Positions 1 through 6,031 of a stretch of 6,900 nucleotides of DNA are shown in pieces; within the stretch, counting starts at the first letter, position 1, and every line of letters starts with the position of its first letter. The translations under genes and the position numbers were made by a program. Below the pieces are notes generated by a model. The model was not told the origin of the DNA, did not search any database, and saw only the letters and a program-made list of their open reading frames with translations. The DNA is from an uncultured Bacilli bacterium (GTDB lineage: Bacteria; Bacillota_I; Bacilli_A; RF39; UBA660). The stretch spans positions 1 through 6,900 of the forward strand of contig CALVIA010000052.1 of NCBI GenBank assembly GCA_944329255.1, given 5' to 3'.

Positions 1-12
1 TTTTTTGTAAAT

Positions 13-41
13 TTGATTTTTTTTTTATTATTTGTTACAAT
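13..41 (+). promoter_or_regulatory. Probable sigma-A promoter of engB
   Basis: TTGATT at 13-18 and TACAAT at 36-41 are separated by 17 bases. A TG at 33-34 gives an extended -10 (TGTTACAAT). The predicted start of transcription, about seven bases downstream, falls at the edge of the SD GAGGTGA (46-52), so the leader would be extremely short. The Ts at 1-6 could be the tail of a terminator of the gene upstream, but that cannot be decided here. In DNA this AT-rich, promoter matches of this kind also arise by chance. Confidence 0.5.
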
Positions 42-56
42 TAGTGAGGTGATATT

Positions 57-653
57 ATGAAAATTACAAGTGTTGAATTATATATATCTGCTGTAAGACA
101 AAGTCAGTATCCTATAGATAAATTACCTGAATTTTTAATTGTCGGAAGAAGTAATGTAGGAAAAAGTAGTTTTGTTAATACTATGATTAATAGGAAAAAT
201 TTTGCTAGAACTTCTAGTAAACCTGGTAAAACTCAGACATTAAATTTTTATAAAATAAATAAAGATTTTTATTTTGTTGATGTACCTGGTTATGGATATG
301 CTATTGCAGATAAAAAGACACAAATGAAATTTGGGAAAATGATAGAAGAATATGTTGCAACTAGAAAAGAATTAAAAAGAGTATTTATGCTTATTGATTT
401 TAGGCATAAACCTACTGATGATGATATATTAATGTATAAATATTTAAAATATTATAATTTAGATGTAACTATTATTGCTACAAAAATAGATAAAATTGCT
501 TTTGGACAAAGAGAAAAATATAAAAATATTATTTTAAATACTATTAAACTTGAGAATAAAGATAATTTAATTTTGTTTTCATCTGTTACTAAAGATGGAA
601 AAAAAGATATATATAATGAAATTACTAAATATTTAGATTTTGTAGAAGATTAA
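57..653 (+). CDS. engB: Ribosome biogenesis GTP-binding protein EngB/YsxC
   Basis: This is a cytoplasmic GTPase of the EngB (YsxC/YihA) family, known to act late in assembly of the large (50S) ribosomal subunit. All G motifs are visible in the 198-residue product: G1 P-loop GRSNVGKS at residues 30-37, G2 threonine in GKTQT at 57-61, G3 DVPGYG at 75-80 (the PGYG form is diagnostic of EngB), G4 TKID at 142-145 and G5 SSV at 175-177. Its length is normal for the family and nothing appears broken. The ATG is preceded by SD GAGGTGA at 46-52. The stop codon runs into a terminator stem, so the gene is probably monocistronic. A second ribosome-assembly GTPase, Der, lies about 730 bases downstream. 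Confidence 0.97.
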   Translation: MKITSVELYISAVRQSQYPIDKLPEFLIVGRSNVGKSSFVNTMINRKNFARTSSKPGKTQTLNFYKINKDFYFVDVPGYGYAIADKKTQMKFGKMIEEYVATRKELKRVFMLIDFRHKPTDDDILMYKYLKYYNLDVTIIATKIDKIAFGQREKYKNIILNTIKLENKDNLILFSSVTKDGKKDIYNEITKYLDFVED

Positions 654-676
654 AAAAACACCATTAGGTGTTTTTT
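653..676. terminator. Bidirectional rho-independent terminator
   Basis: A perfect ten-pair stem, AAAAAACACC (653-662) and GGTGTTTTTT (667-676), encloses the loop ATTA. Because the stem begins with A6 and ends with T6, the hairpin has a U-tract when read from either strand. It would end both the engB transcript (plus strand) and the convergent small minus-strand gene. The stop codons of both genes (651-653 and 675-677) overlap the outer edges of the stem. Confidence 0.88.
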
Positions 677-797
677 ATATACATAAAAAGTTTGATAAAA
701 GCATACCAGTACAAAGTCCTATTATTCCACAAAAAATCATAATAAGAATTAATGCACCATTACTAATTTCCATTCCTTTTTTATTTTTTTTCTTCAT
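675..797 (-). CDS. Small single-pass membrane peptide, 40 residues, function unknown
   Basis: I read this short ORF directly from the minus strand: ATG at 797-795 and TAA at 677-675. It encodes a lysine-rich start (MKKKNKKG), then a hydrophobic stretch at about residues 15-36 with a glycine/cysteine pattern (CGIIGLCTG), and three cysteines (23, 29, 39). This predicts one membrane helix with the basic end inside. A full AGGAGG SD (807-802) lies four bases before the ATG, a rather tight spacing. A good promoter lies upstream and the shared terminator lies downstream, so it has a complete gene architecture. I do not recognise a family. A start at the ATG of codon 9 is possible but has no SD. The alternative is non-coding DNA between engB and the next gene, but SD, promoter, terminator and hydrophobicity together argue for a gene. 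Confidence 0.68.
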   Translation of the reverse strand: MKKKNKKGMEISNGALILIMIFCGIIGLCTGMLLSNFLCI

Positions 798-818
798 ATT
801 GCCTCCTATTATATTATT

Positions 819-847
819 AGGATACCATTAAGTGACGATTGTGTCAA
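819..847 (-). promoter_or_regulatory. Probable sigma-A promoter of the 40-residue membrane peptide gene
   Basis: Read on the minus strand, a perfect TTGACA -35 (847-842) and a TATCCT -10 (824-819, four of six consensus positions) are separated by exactly 17 bases. Transcription would start near 812, giving a leader of about 15 bases that still contains the AGGAGG SD. The -35 lies inside the palindrome at 838-854. Confidence 0.55.
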
Positions 848-854
848 TCACAAT
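838..854. promoter_or_regulatory. 17-bp palindrome, candidate operator
   Basis: ATTGTG (838-843) and CACAAT (849-854) form a perfect 6-bp inverted repeat around the 5-base centre TCAAT. It covers the -35 hexamer of the minus-strand promoter and lies about 36 bases before the GTG start of the plus-strand gene at 890. Size and symmetry fit a site for a dimeric helix-turn-helix regulator that could act on one or both divergent genes. No regulator is encoded nearby, and a 6-bp palindrome can occur by chance. Confidence 0.35.
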
Positions 855-889
855 TATTTTTATTACTCATATTATATATTGGTGATATA

Positions 890-1327
890 GTGAAAATTAA
901 ATATATTAATTCAAATAAATATATAATATATATACATAATAGTTATTATAGTTTTAGAATGGATACATTTAATGATTTATTAAAAAAAGTATTTAAAATA
1001 CTAAAAAAAAGATATCAAATACAATTATATTCTATTTTTAATATAGATTGTTATATAGATAATAATTATGGAATTATATTAAATATTAAAAGGGAATATG
1101 ATCCATTTTCATTATATTCTAAAAAAACAAATATAGATGTTAAGTATCATCATAATAGTGTATTTTTATATGAAATAGATGATATTTTATTATTTAAAGA
1201 CTATAAATATTATATTTATAATAATAAATATTATTTGAAATTAGATGTTAATAATATTAGTATTTTTGATAATGTTAATGATATATTATTTGATGAGGAA
1301 GTATTTAATATAATAAATAATAATTAA
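890..1327 (+). CDS. Hypothetical protein, 145 residues, between engB and der
   Basis: I do not recognise this protein. I chose the GTG at 890 because GGTG (881-884) lies five bases before it; the frame is open further upstream to a TTG at 839, but that start has no SD and would cross the palindrome. The product is soluble in character, with no signal peptide or long membrane helix. It is unusually rich in I, Y, N, D and K. The pattern suggests short beta strands (for example YGIILNIKRE, YKYYIYNNKYYLKLD) around a basic, probably helical segment near residues 25-42 (LLKKVFKILKKRY). The C-terminus is acidic and ends in an asparagine tail. It is intact and lies on the same strand as engB and der. 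Der has its own promoter, so an operon is not required. The biased composition partly reflects the AT-rich genome, so homology may be hard to find by simple search. Confidence 0.7.
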   Translation: MKIKYINSNKYIIYIHNSYYSFRMDTFNDLLKKVFKILKKRYQIQLYSIFNIDCYIDNNYGIILNIKREYDPFSLYSKKTNIDVKYHHNSVFLYEIDDILLFKDYKYYIYNNKYYLKLDVNNISIFDNVNDILFDEEVFNIINNN

Positions 1328-1334
1328 TTAAATT

Positions 1335-1362
1335 TTGATTATTATTTTTTTTATGGTATAAT
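1335..1362 (+). promoter_or_regulatory. Probable sigma-A promoter of der
   Basis: TTGATT (1335-1340) and a perfect TATAAT (1357-1362) are separated by 16 bases. TG at 1354-1355 makes an extended -10 (TGGTATAAT). The predicted transcription start (about 1369) coincides with the SD GAGGTGA (1369-1375), so the leader would be only about a dozen bases. Confidence 0.6.
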
Positions 1363-1380
1363 GCAAAAGAGGTGATTTCT

Positions 1381-2685
1381 ATGAAAATTCCTACTGTTGC
1401 ATTAGTTGGGAAACCTAATGTGGGTAAAAGTACTTTATTTAATAGATTAGCTGGAAAAAGAATATCTATTATAGAAGATACTCCAGGTGTTACTAGAGAT
1501 AGAATTTATAGTATGATATCTTATAATGATTATAAATTTCATTTAATAGATACTGGGGGTATTGATTTAGGAAACGAGGATTTTAATAAAGAAATAAGAA
1601 TTCAGGCAGAACTTGCTATAGATGAAGCAGACGTTATTGTTTTTATAGTAGATGGTAAAGAAGATTTAGGACCAAATGATTATTTGATTAAAGATATGCT
1701 TAAGAAAAGTAATAAAAAAGTAATTGTAGCTGTTAATAAAATGGATTCTAAAGTATCTAATCTAAATATATATAATTTTTATGAATTAGGTTTTGATGAA
1801 TATATTCCTATTAGTGCAGAACATAATAGTGGTATTTATAATTTACTTGATTCAATTACTAGTGAGTTTAAAAATATAAATGATTTATCTTATGATGAAT
1901 CTATAATTAAATTTTGTGTAATAGGAAGACCAAATGTTGGTAAAAGTAGTTTAGTAAATGCTTTATTAAATGAAGAAAGATCTATTGTATCTAATGTTAG
2001 TGGTACAACTAGAGATGCGATTGATACACCTTTTACATATAATAAAAGAGATTTTGTTGTAATAGATACTGCTGGTATTAGAAAACAAGGAAAAATATAT
2101 GAAAATATAGAAAGATATAGTGTTTTAAGAGCATTAAAAGCAATAGATAGATCAGATGTTTGTTTAATAGTACTTAATATAGAAGAAGGTATTATTGAAA
2201 TGGATAAACATATAGCTGGATATGCCAAAGAAGCAGGAAAAGCGTCTGTTATTGTTGTAAATAAATGGGATATGAGTACTAAAGATATGAATACTGTTAC
2301 AAAAGAAATAAGAAGTCATTTTGCTTTTATGCCATATGCTCCAATAGTATTTACATCTGCATTAACTAAAAAAAGAATTCATACAATTATGCCAGAAGTT
2401 CTAAAAGTATTTGATAATTCACATAAGGAATTAAAAACTAGTGTATTAAATGAAGTTATAGGAGAAGCTACTACATTAAAACCTGCTCCTTCATATAAAG
2501 GAAAGAGATTAAAAATATATTATGTTAATCAAGTAGATAAAGCTCCACCAAAAATATTATTTCATGTTAATGATAAAACGCTTATTCATTTTTCATATGA
2601 AAGATATTTAGAAAATAAATTAAGAGAGTCTTTTGATTTAGAAGGTACTCCAGTAGTTTTACAATTTAAAAATAGAGGAGAATAA
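1381..2685 (+). CDS. der: Ribosome-assembly double GTPase Der (EngA)
   Basis: Der has two tandem GTPase domains followed by a KH-like domain and is an essential factor in 50S subunit maturation. The 434-residue product is full length. Domain 1 has GKPNVGKS (residues 10-17), the switch I threonine in GVTRD (36-40), DTGG (57-60), NKMD (119-122) and SAE (145-147). Domain 2 has GRPNVGKS (182-189), GTTRD (208-212), DTAG (229-232), NKWD (294-297) and SAL (326-328). The C-terminal KH-like part from about residue 350 carries the typical HFSYERYLEN and a GTPVVL ending. The ATG at 1381 is chosen because GAGGTGA lies 8 bases upstream; an in-frame GTG at 1372 falls inside that SD and is rejected. All key residues are present. 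The TGG codon for Trp in NKWD supports standard decoding. Confidence 0.97.
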   Translation: MKIPTVALVGKPNVGKSTLFNRLAGKRISIIEDTPGVTRDRIYSMISYNDYKFHLIDTGGIDLGNEDFNKEIRIQAELAIDEADVIVFIVDGKEDLGPNDYLIKDMLKKSNKKVIVAVNKMDSKVSNLNIYNFYELGFDEYIPISAEHNSGIYNLLDSITSEFKNINDLSYDESIIKFCVIGRPNVGKSSLVNALLNEERSIVSNVSGTTRDAIDTPFTYNKRDFVVIDTAGIRKQGKIYENIERYSVLRALKAIDRSDVCLIVLNIEEGIIEMDKHIAGYAKEAGKASVIVVNKWDMSTKDMNTVTKEIRSHFAFMPYAPIVFTSALTKKRIHTIMPEVLKVFDNSHKELKTSVLNEVIGEATTLKPAPSYKGKRLKIYYVNQVDKAPPKILFHVNDKTLIHFSYERYLENKLRESFDLEGTPVVLQFKNRGE

Positions 2686-2711
2686 CAAAATTATCACTAA
2701 ATCATATAATA
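2685..2711 (+). promoter_or_regulatory. Candidate sigma K/sigma E type promoter of spoVIF
   Basis: CATATAATA at 2703-2711 fits the sigma K -10 pattern CATAnnnTA. An AC at 2685-2686, 16 bases upstream, fits the sigma K -35 element. The same stretch matches the related sigma E pattern with one mismatch (ATA at 2682-2684, 18 bases, then CATATAAT against CATACAnT). It also contains TATAAT (2705-2710), but no sigma-A -35 is visible at the right distance. The consensus patterns are from memory of B. subtilis. They carry little information in such AT-rich sequence, so a match by chance is a real possibility. Confidence 0.4.
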
Positions 2712-2726
2712 TCTTAGGAGGATGTT

Positions 2727-2969
2727 ATGGGTTTTAGTGATAATTTTTATAAAAAAATAGAAAATAAAACAAATGTTAACAAGGAAACTATATTAAGTTT
2801 GGCTAAAAAAATTCAAGGAGATAATTTAAAAGATGAAAATAAATTAAGGGATTTAATTAAAGAAATAAGTACTATTACAGGAAAAAATGTTCCTAAGGAA
2901 CAAGAAGATAAAATAGTTAATGCAATTGTTAATGATAAAGTTCCTAAAAATATAGATAAAATGGTTTAA
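2727..2969 (+). CDS. spoVIF: Stage VI sporulation protein F family (SpoVIF)
   Basis: This small cytoplasmic, charged 80-residue protein resembles SpoVIF (YjcC) of Bacillus, a late mother-cell protein needed for proper spore coat assembly. Recognisable features are the N-terminal FYKKIENKTNV (residues 7-17), a central amphipathic segment and VPKEQEDKIVNAI at 55-67. The overall length matches the family. AGGAGGA (2716-2722) lies just before the ATG. A sigma K-like promoter lies in the gap after der and a strong hairpin follows, so it is probably transcribed alone. Recognition is by eye; the family is short and divergent, so moderate caution is appropriate. If correct, it is the only sporulation marker in this window. 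Confidence 0.82.
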   Translation: MGFSDNFYKKIENKTNVNKETILSLAKKIQGDNLKDENKLRDLIKEISTITGKNVPKEQEDKIVNAIVNDKVPKNIDKMV

Positions 2970-2996
2970 ATATGTATTAATAATACATATTTTTTT
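2968..2996 (+). terminator. Rho-independent terminator after spoVIF
   Basis: AAATATGTATTA (2968-2979) is perfectly complementary to TAATACATATTT (2981-2992); in practice the hairpin loop will be a few bases larger. It is followed by T to position 2996. The stem is AT-rich and overlaps the spoVIF stop codon. It separates the housekeeping block from the exporter operon. Confidence 0.78.
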
Positions 2997-3029
2997 ATTA
3001 ACTAATTGTAAATTTTACTTTTATAATAG

Positions 3030-3058
3030 TTGTTAATTAATAAATTATAATGTATAAT
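3030..3058 (+). promoter_or_regulatory. Probable promoter of the ABC exporter operon
   Basis: TTGTTA (3030-3035) and TATAAT (3053-3058) are separated by 17 bases, a good sigma-A arrangement. A second TATAAT at 3046-3051 has no matching -35. Transcription from here would leave a leader of about 140 bases before the first permease gene, unlike the very short leaders elsewhere in the window. A weaker candidate (TTTAAA 3118-3123, TATGAT 3140-3145) lies closer to the gene. Confidence 0.45.
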
Positions 3059-3205
3059 CAAATTATATTAAATAATAAAAATACTATTCATACAATAAAA
3101 ACGACATTTTATCCAAATTTAAAATAAATATGTGTTTTTTATGATATATAGAAGATGAAAAGACTAAGCAATAATTACTTATTATTTATTAAAAAGGAGT
3201 ATATT
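3059..3205 (+). other. Leader region of the exporter operon, no gene recognised
   Basis: This AT-rich stretch holds no convincing ORF, tRNA, riboswitch or strong hairpin. An ATG at 3155 is in frame with the first permease and would add 17 residues, but it lacks a good SD, whereas AAGGAG (3194-3199) is placed correctly for the ATG at 3206. The leader is long enough for post-transcriptional control, but nothing specific can be pointed to. Confidence 0.4.
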
Positions 3206-3991
3206 ATGAAAAAAAATTATAAAATATTAATTTATTTGTTAATAGTTTTATTATTTATGCTTTTTTCGTTTTTTCAGTGGAAATTAGAATTAAATATGAC
3301 TTTTGAAACTTTAAAAAACTTTATGGTTAATATTGATTTTGTTAAGCAATGGCATTATTTGACATTTGCCAATAGTAAAGTATTTATATTAATATATCCA
3401 ATTATAATTATTTATTTTGGAATAAAAGAATTTTTTAAAATATATCATTCAGGAGTGCTTTATCAAATTAGTCAAAGAACAAATTATAAAACATACATAA
3501 AGAAAACTTTTCTTGATATTTATATAAATAATAATTGGGTTTATTTTGCTTTTATATTTTTAATGTTAATAGTTTGTTCATTTTTATTTAAAAATATGAC
3601 AAGTGAAATATATTTAATCGGATTTGGTGAAATTAATTATATTATCTTTGCATTTATTTCTGCAATATTGTCAATTTTATTTAGTATATTTATATTAAAT
3701 ATAGGTTTAATCGTAACAAGATATTGTAAAAAATTTTCTATTGCTATAATTGTTTCATATATTTCATTTATTGCTTTTGCAATTGTTTCTGAAATATTAA
3801 TCGGTGGAATTATATCATCTTTTATTAAATTAGAAGGATTTTATAATTCATTTAGTATTTTTAATATGATTATATTAGATGGAAATGTTTATGGTATTGT
3901 TATATATTCAATTATTTTAACAATATTATCAACATTTGTTGTTTTTAAAATTTATAATGATAAGGATAGGGTATTAGTAGAATATGAGTAA
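3206..3991 (+). CDS. ABC-2 type exporter permease 1
   Basis: This is an integral membrane protein of 261 residues with six predicted helices at about residues 6-23, 58-75, 111-128, 145-170, 177-200 and 228-248. That is the usual topology of ABC-2 type permeases. The loop after helix 2 (about 80-103) is basic with the pattern QISQRTNYKTYIKK, a likely contact region for the ATPase that recurs in the next two proteins. There is no soluble or substrate-binding domain. The ATG at 3206 is preceded by AAGGAG six bases upstream. The gene overlaps permease 2 by 8 bases, implying translational coupling. It is the first gene of a four-gene operon ending in an ATPase. The substrate is unknown. Export of a peptide, antibiotic or lipid-like compound is inferred from topology and partners only. 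Confidence 0.85.
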   Translation: MKKNYKILIYLLIVLLFMLFSFFQWKLELNMTFETLKNFMVNIDFVKQWHYLTFANSKVFILIYPIIIIYFGIKEFFKIYHSGVLYQISQRTNYKTYIKKTFLDIYINNNWVYFAFIFLMLIVCSFLFKNMTSEIYLIGFGEINYIIFAFISAILSILFSIFILNIGLIVTRYCKKFSIAIIVSYISFIAFAIVSEILIGGIISSFIKLEGFYNSFSIFNMIILDGNVYGIVIYSIILTILSTFVVFKIYNDKDRVLVEYE

Positions 3992-4634
3992 GTTTATTAT
4001 TAATAATATTATATTATCTAAAAAAATATCATATTTGATTATATATGTAATGATTTTTATTTTTAGTTTAGTCTTAATATATAATGATTCAAAAAATAAT
4101 ATAGAAATTACAAAATTTGTATTAGAAAACATAAATTTTATTCCATTTTTATTAATTCCAAGTATGCTATTGTTAACCATGTATGTTTATGGTGTTATTA
4201 AAGGTGACTTATTATTAATGCAAAGATTTGATACAAAAAAGAATCTAATTTATTTTATAATTAAAAATTTATTTATATCTATTTTGATTATTGATATATT
4301 AATATTTTTATTTATTTTTATATTTATATTTATTTTAAAAACACATATAATACATTTTGATTCATTAATTGTATTAATTTTAAATTTAATATTTAATACA
4401 ACACTAATATCATTTTTTATACTTTTATTAACAATATATTTTAATAAATATATTGTTATATTTATTAATTTATTAATATGTGCAATTATATACGGTTTTA
4501 ATATGCGGTTATATACAACAGTAAATAATTTAAGTTTATATGCATTTATAATAAAATTTGTAATTATTGTTATACAATTAATTTTAATTATAAATATTCC
4601 TAAAAGAAATATGTTTAGTGAGGTGTATAAATGA
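3984..4634 (+). CDS. ABC-2 type exporter permease 2
   Basis: This 216-residue membrane protein has six predicted helices at about 16-33, 52-72, 96-119, 128-150, 154-171 and 186-204. The loop after helix 2 carries LLLMQRFDTKKNLIYFIIKN (77-96), corresponding to the basic loop in permeases 1 and 3; this suggests the three descend from a common ancestor. It starts inside the last codons of permease 1 with only a weak SD, so translation probably depends on ribosomes finishing the upstream gene. Its TGA stop overlaps the next ATG (ATGA). This is the smallest of the three permeases and is extremely rich in I, L and F, partly an effect of AT-rich codons. Confidence 0.82.
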   Translation: MSKFIINNIILSKKISYLIIYVMIFIFSLVLIYNDSKNNIEITKFVLENINFIPFLLIPSMLLLTMYVYGVIKGDLLLMQRFDTKKNLIYFIIKNLFISILIIDILIFLFIFIFIFILKTHIIHFDSLIVLILNLIFNTTLISFFILLLTIYFNKYIVIFINLLICAIIYGFNMRLYTTVNNLSLYAFIIKFVIIVIQLILIINIPKRNMFSEVYK

Positions 4635-5332
4635 TTAGTTTAATTATAAGAGATATTTTAAAAAACACTAAATATAAATATATTTTAAGTATTATAATTA
4701 TATATCTTATATATTTAATATTTCAAAAAATAATGTTTCCTAGTTTTTTTAATAATATTTTTAATTTATATTCAAGAACAATAGGGATAAGTTATGAAAC
4801 AATACATTTTTTAGATATACTTATAATTGTTCTTACAAACTTTTTATTTGCATATAACGCATTATCAATATTATTTTCTGATTTAAAATTAGGTAAAGAA
4901 CAAATATTACTTAGAATTAGTAAAAGAAAATATATTATAAATAAAATGATAAGTATTATTTTAATAACATTTATATTAAATTTAATAATATATATTTTAT
5001 TATCTTTAACTTTATTTTTTATGAATTATAATATATATAACTTAGAATTTTTAAAATTATTTTTTACTGATTTAATATTAAAAATAATATTTCAATATGT
5101 GATTATTACTTTATATCCATTATTTAAAAATAATATTTTTTATTTATATTCTTTTATAACTCCAGTTATTGCTTTGTTAAATATAGATAATGGTAAAATA
5201 TTATTTGCATATAATAATGAAAAGTTTTATATCCTTGTATTAATTTTAATAATAATAATTATTATTTCTTATTTAATTTTAAAATATAAAATTAAGTGTT
5301 TATTTGAAAGGAGTGAAAAAAATGAAATATAA
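4631..5332 (+). CDS. ABC-2 type exporter permease 3
   Basis: This 233-residue membrane protein has about six predicted helices at 18-34, 58-84, 105-131, 145-162, 168-184 and 199-217. The basic loop after helix 2 reads GKEQILLRISKRKYIINKM (88-106). The E-x(4)-R-x-S-[KR]-R style is common in exporter permeases of Bacillota. GAGGTG (4620-4625) precedes the ATG. There is a 4-base overlap with permease 2 and an 11-base overlap with the ATPase gene, so its final codons contain the ATPase SD. A third permease is one more than a simple dimeric ABC exporter needs. Either the complex uses different pairs or one protein has an accessory role; the sequence does not decide. Confidence 0.82.
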   Translation: MISLIIRDILKNTKYKYILSIIIIYLIYLIFQKIMFPSFFNNIFNLYSRTIGISYETIHFLDILIIVLTNFLFAYNALSILFSDLKLGKEQILLRISKRKYIINKMISIILITFILNLIIYILLSLTLFFMNYNIYNLEFLKLFFTDLILKIIFQYVIITLYPLFKNNIFYLYSFITPVIALLNIDNGKILFAYNNEKFYILVLILIIIIIISYLILKYKIKCLFERSEKNEI

Positions 5333-5963
5333 AATAAATATAGAAAATTTAACTAAGAAATTAGATGAAAATATAGTATTAGATAATATAAATATCACAT
5401 TTGAAGAAGGAAAAGTTTATGGAATTGTTGGTAGAAATGGTAGTGGAAAAAGTTTATTATTTAAGACAATATGTGGATTTTTAACACCAACTAGTGGAAA
5501 TGTTTTTATAAATGATATAGATATATATGAAAAAGATGTATTTCCACCTTCAACAAGAGCATTAATAGAAAAACCTAATTTTATAAATTCGCTTAGTGGA
5601 TTTCAAAATTTAAAACTTTTAGCAGATATTAATAAATTAATAGGTGATAAAGAAATAGATGATTCATTGAAACTTGTAAATTTATATAATGAAAAAAATA
5701 AAAAATTTGGTAAATATTCATTAGGTATGAAACAAAAATTAGGAATTGCATCTGTTATAATGGAAAATCCTAAAATAATAATTTTAGATGAACCATTTAA
5801 TGGTATAGATAAATCTAGTATTGAACAGATAAAAAAATATTTACTAAATATTAAATCAGAAAAAATAATTATAATTGCGTCACATATAGAATCAGATATA
5901 AATGATTTATGTGATGAAATATATGAAATGGATTTAGGGAAAATTATTTCAAATAAGAACTAG
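5322..5963 (+). CDS. ABC transporter ATP-binding protein with E-loop (BcrA/LanF-like)
   Basis: This cytoplasmic ATPase would power the three permeases encoded upstream. In the 213-residue product: Walker A GRNGSGKS (37-44), signature YSLGMKQKLGIA (132-143), Walker B IIILDEP (152-158) with catalytic E157, D-loop GID (161-163) and switch histidine in ASH (186-188). Where a Q-loop glutamine is expected the sequence is ALIEKPNF (80-87), so E83 takes that place. This E-loop is known from lantibiotic immunity ATPases (LanF) and is usual in the BcrA bacitracin-resistance group, pointing to export of or immunity to a peptide or antibiotic. The start at 5322 is supported by AAAGGAG (5307-5313); an in-frame TTG at 5304 has no SD. 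At 213 residues it is short because it lacks the C-terminal extension of BcrA-type proteins. It is last in the operon, whereas lanFEG has the ATPase first. Confidence 0.93.
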   Translation: MKYKINIENLTKKLDENIVLDNINITFEEGKVYGIVGRNGSGKSLLFKTICGFLTPTSGNVFINDIDIYEKDVFPPSTRALIEKPNFINSLSGFQNLKLLADINKLIGDKEIDDSLKLVNLYNEKNKKFGKYSLGMKQKLGIASVIMENPKIIILDEPFNGIDKSSIEQIKKYLLNIKSEKIIIIASHIESDINDLCDEIYEMDLGKIISNKN

Positions 5964-5995
5964 CTTTAATAATTTTATTTGCATCAAATATGTTG

Positions 5996-6031
5996 TCAAT
6001 TGCATCATTTTATAAAATATGATGCAATTGA
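5996..6031. repeat. 13-bp perfect inverted repeat at the boundary of the Rhs remnant
   Basis: TCAATTGCATCAT (5996-6008) and its exact complement ATGATGCAATTGA (6019-6031) enclose a 10-base AT spacer. The core octamer TTGCATCA occurs a third time as a direct copy at 5979-5986. The stem lacks a T-run on either side, so it is not a standard terminator, although it could slow polymerase after the exporter operon. Rhs homology begins within a few bases of the right arm, and the right arm supplies the TGA (6029-6031) that closes the Rhs frame. This suggests a recombination or insertion boundary. Confidence 0.75.

Noticed and set aside
839..889. Upstream TTG start adding 17 residues to the hypothetical protein
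   Set aside because: It has no SD and would place coding sequence over the palindrome and promoter; the GTG at 890 has an SD at proper spacing.
1372..1380. GTG start three codons before der ATG
   Set aside because: The GTG is part of the SD GAGGTGA that serves the ATG at 1381.
1890..2228. Minus-strand 112-codon ORF inside der
   Set aside because: It lies opposite the conserved second GTPase domain of der; it has no SD and no recognisable protein features.
3155..3205. ATG at 3155 as start of permease 1, or as a separate leader peptide
   Set aside because: There is no good SD before it and it is in frame with the permease, so it is not a separate peptide; the ATG at 3206 has AAGGAG six bases upstream.
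3974..4180. Minus-strand 68-codon ORF over the start of permease 2
   Set aside because: It is an AT-rich shadow of a real permease gene whose reading frame and overlaps are coherent.
5996..6031. Inverted repeat as an ordinary rho-independent terminator of the exporter operon
   Set aside because: The stem is good but no T-run follows on either strand; termination remains possible but is not supported.
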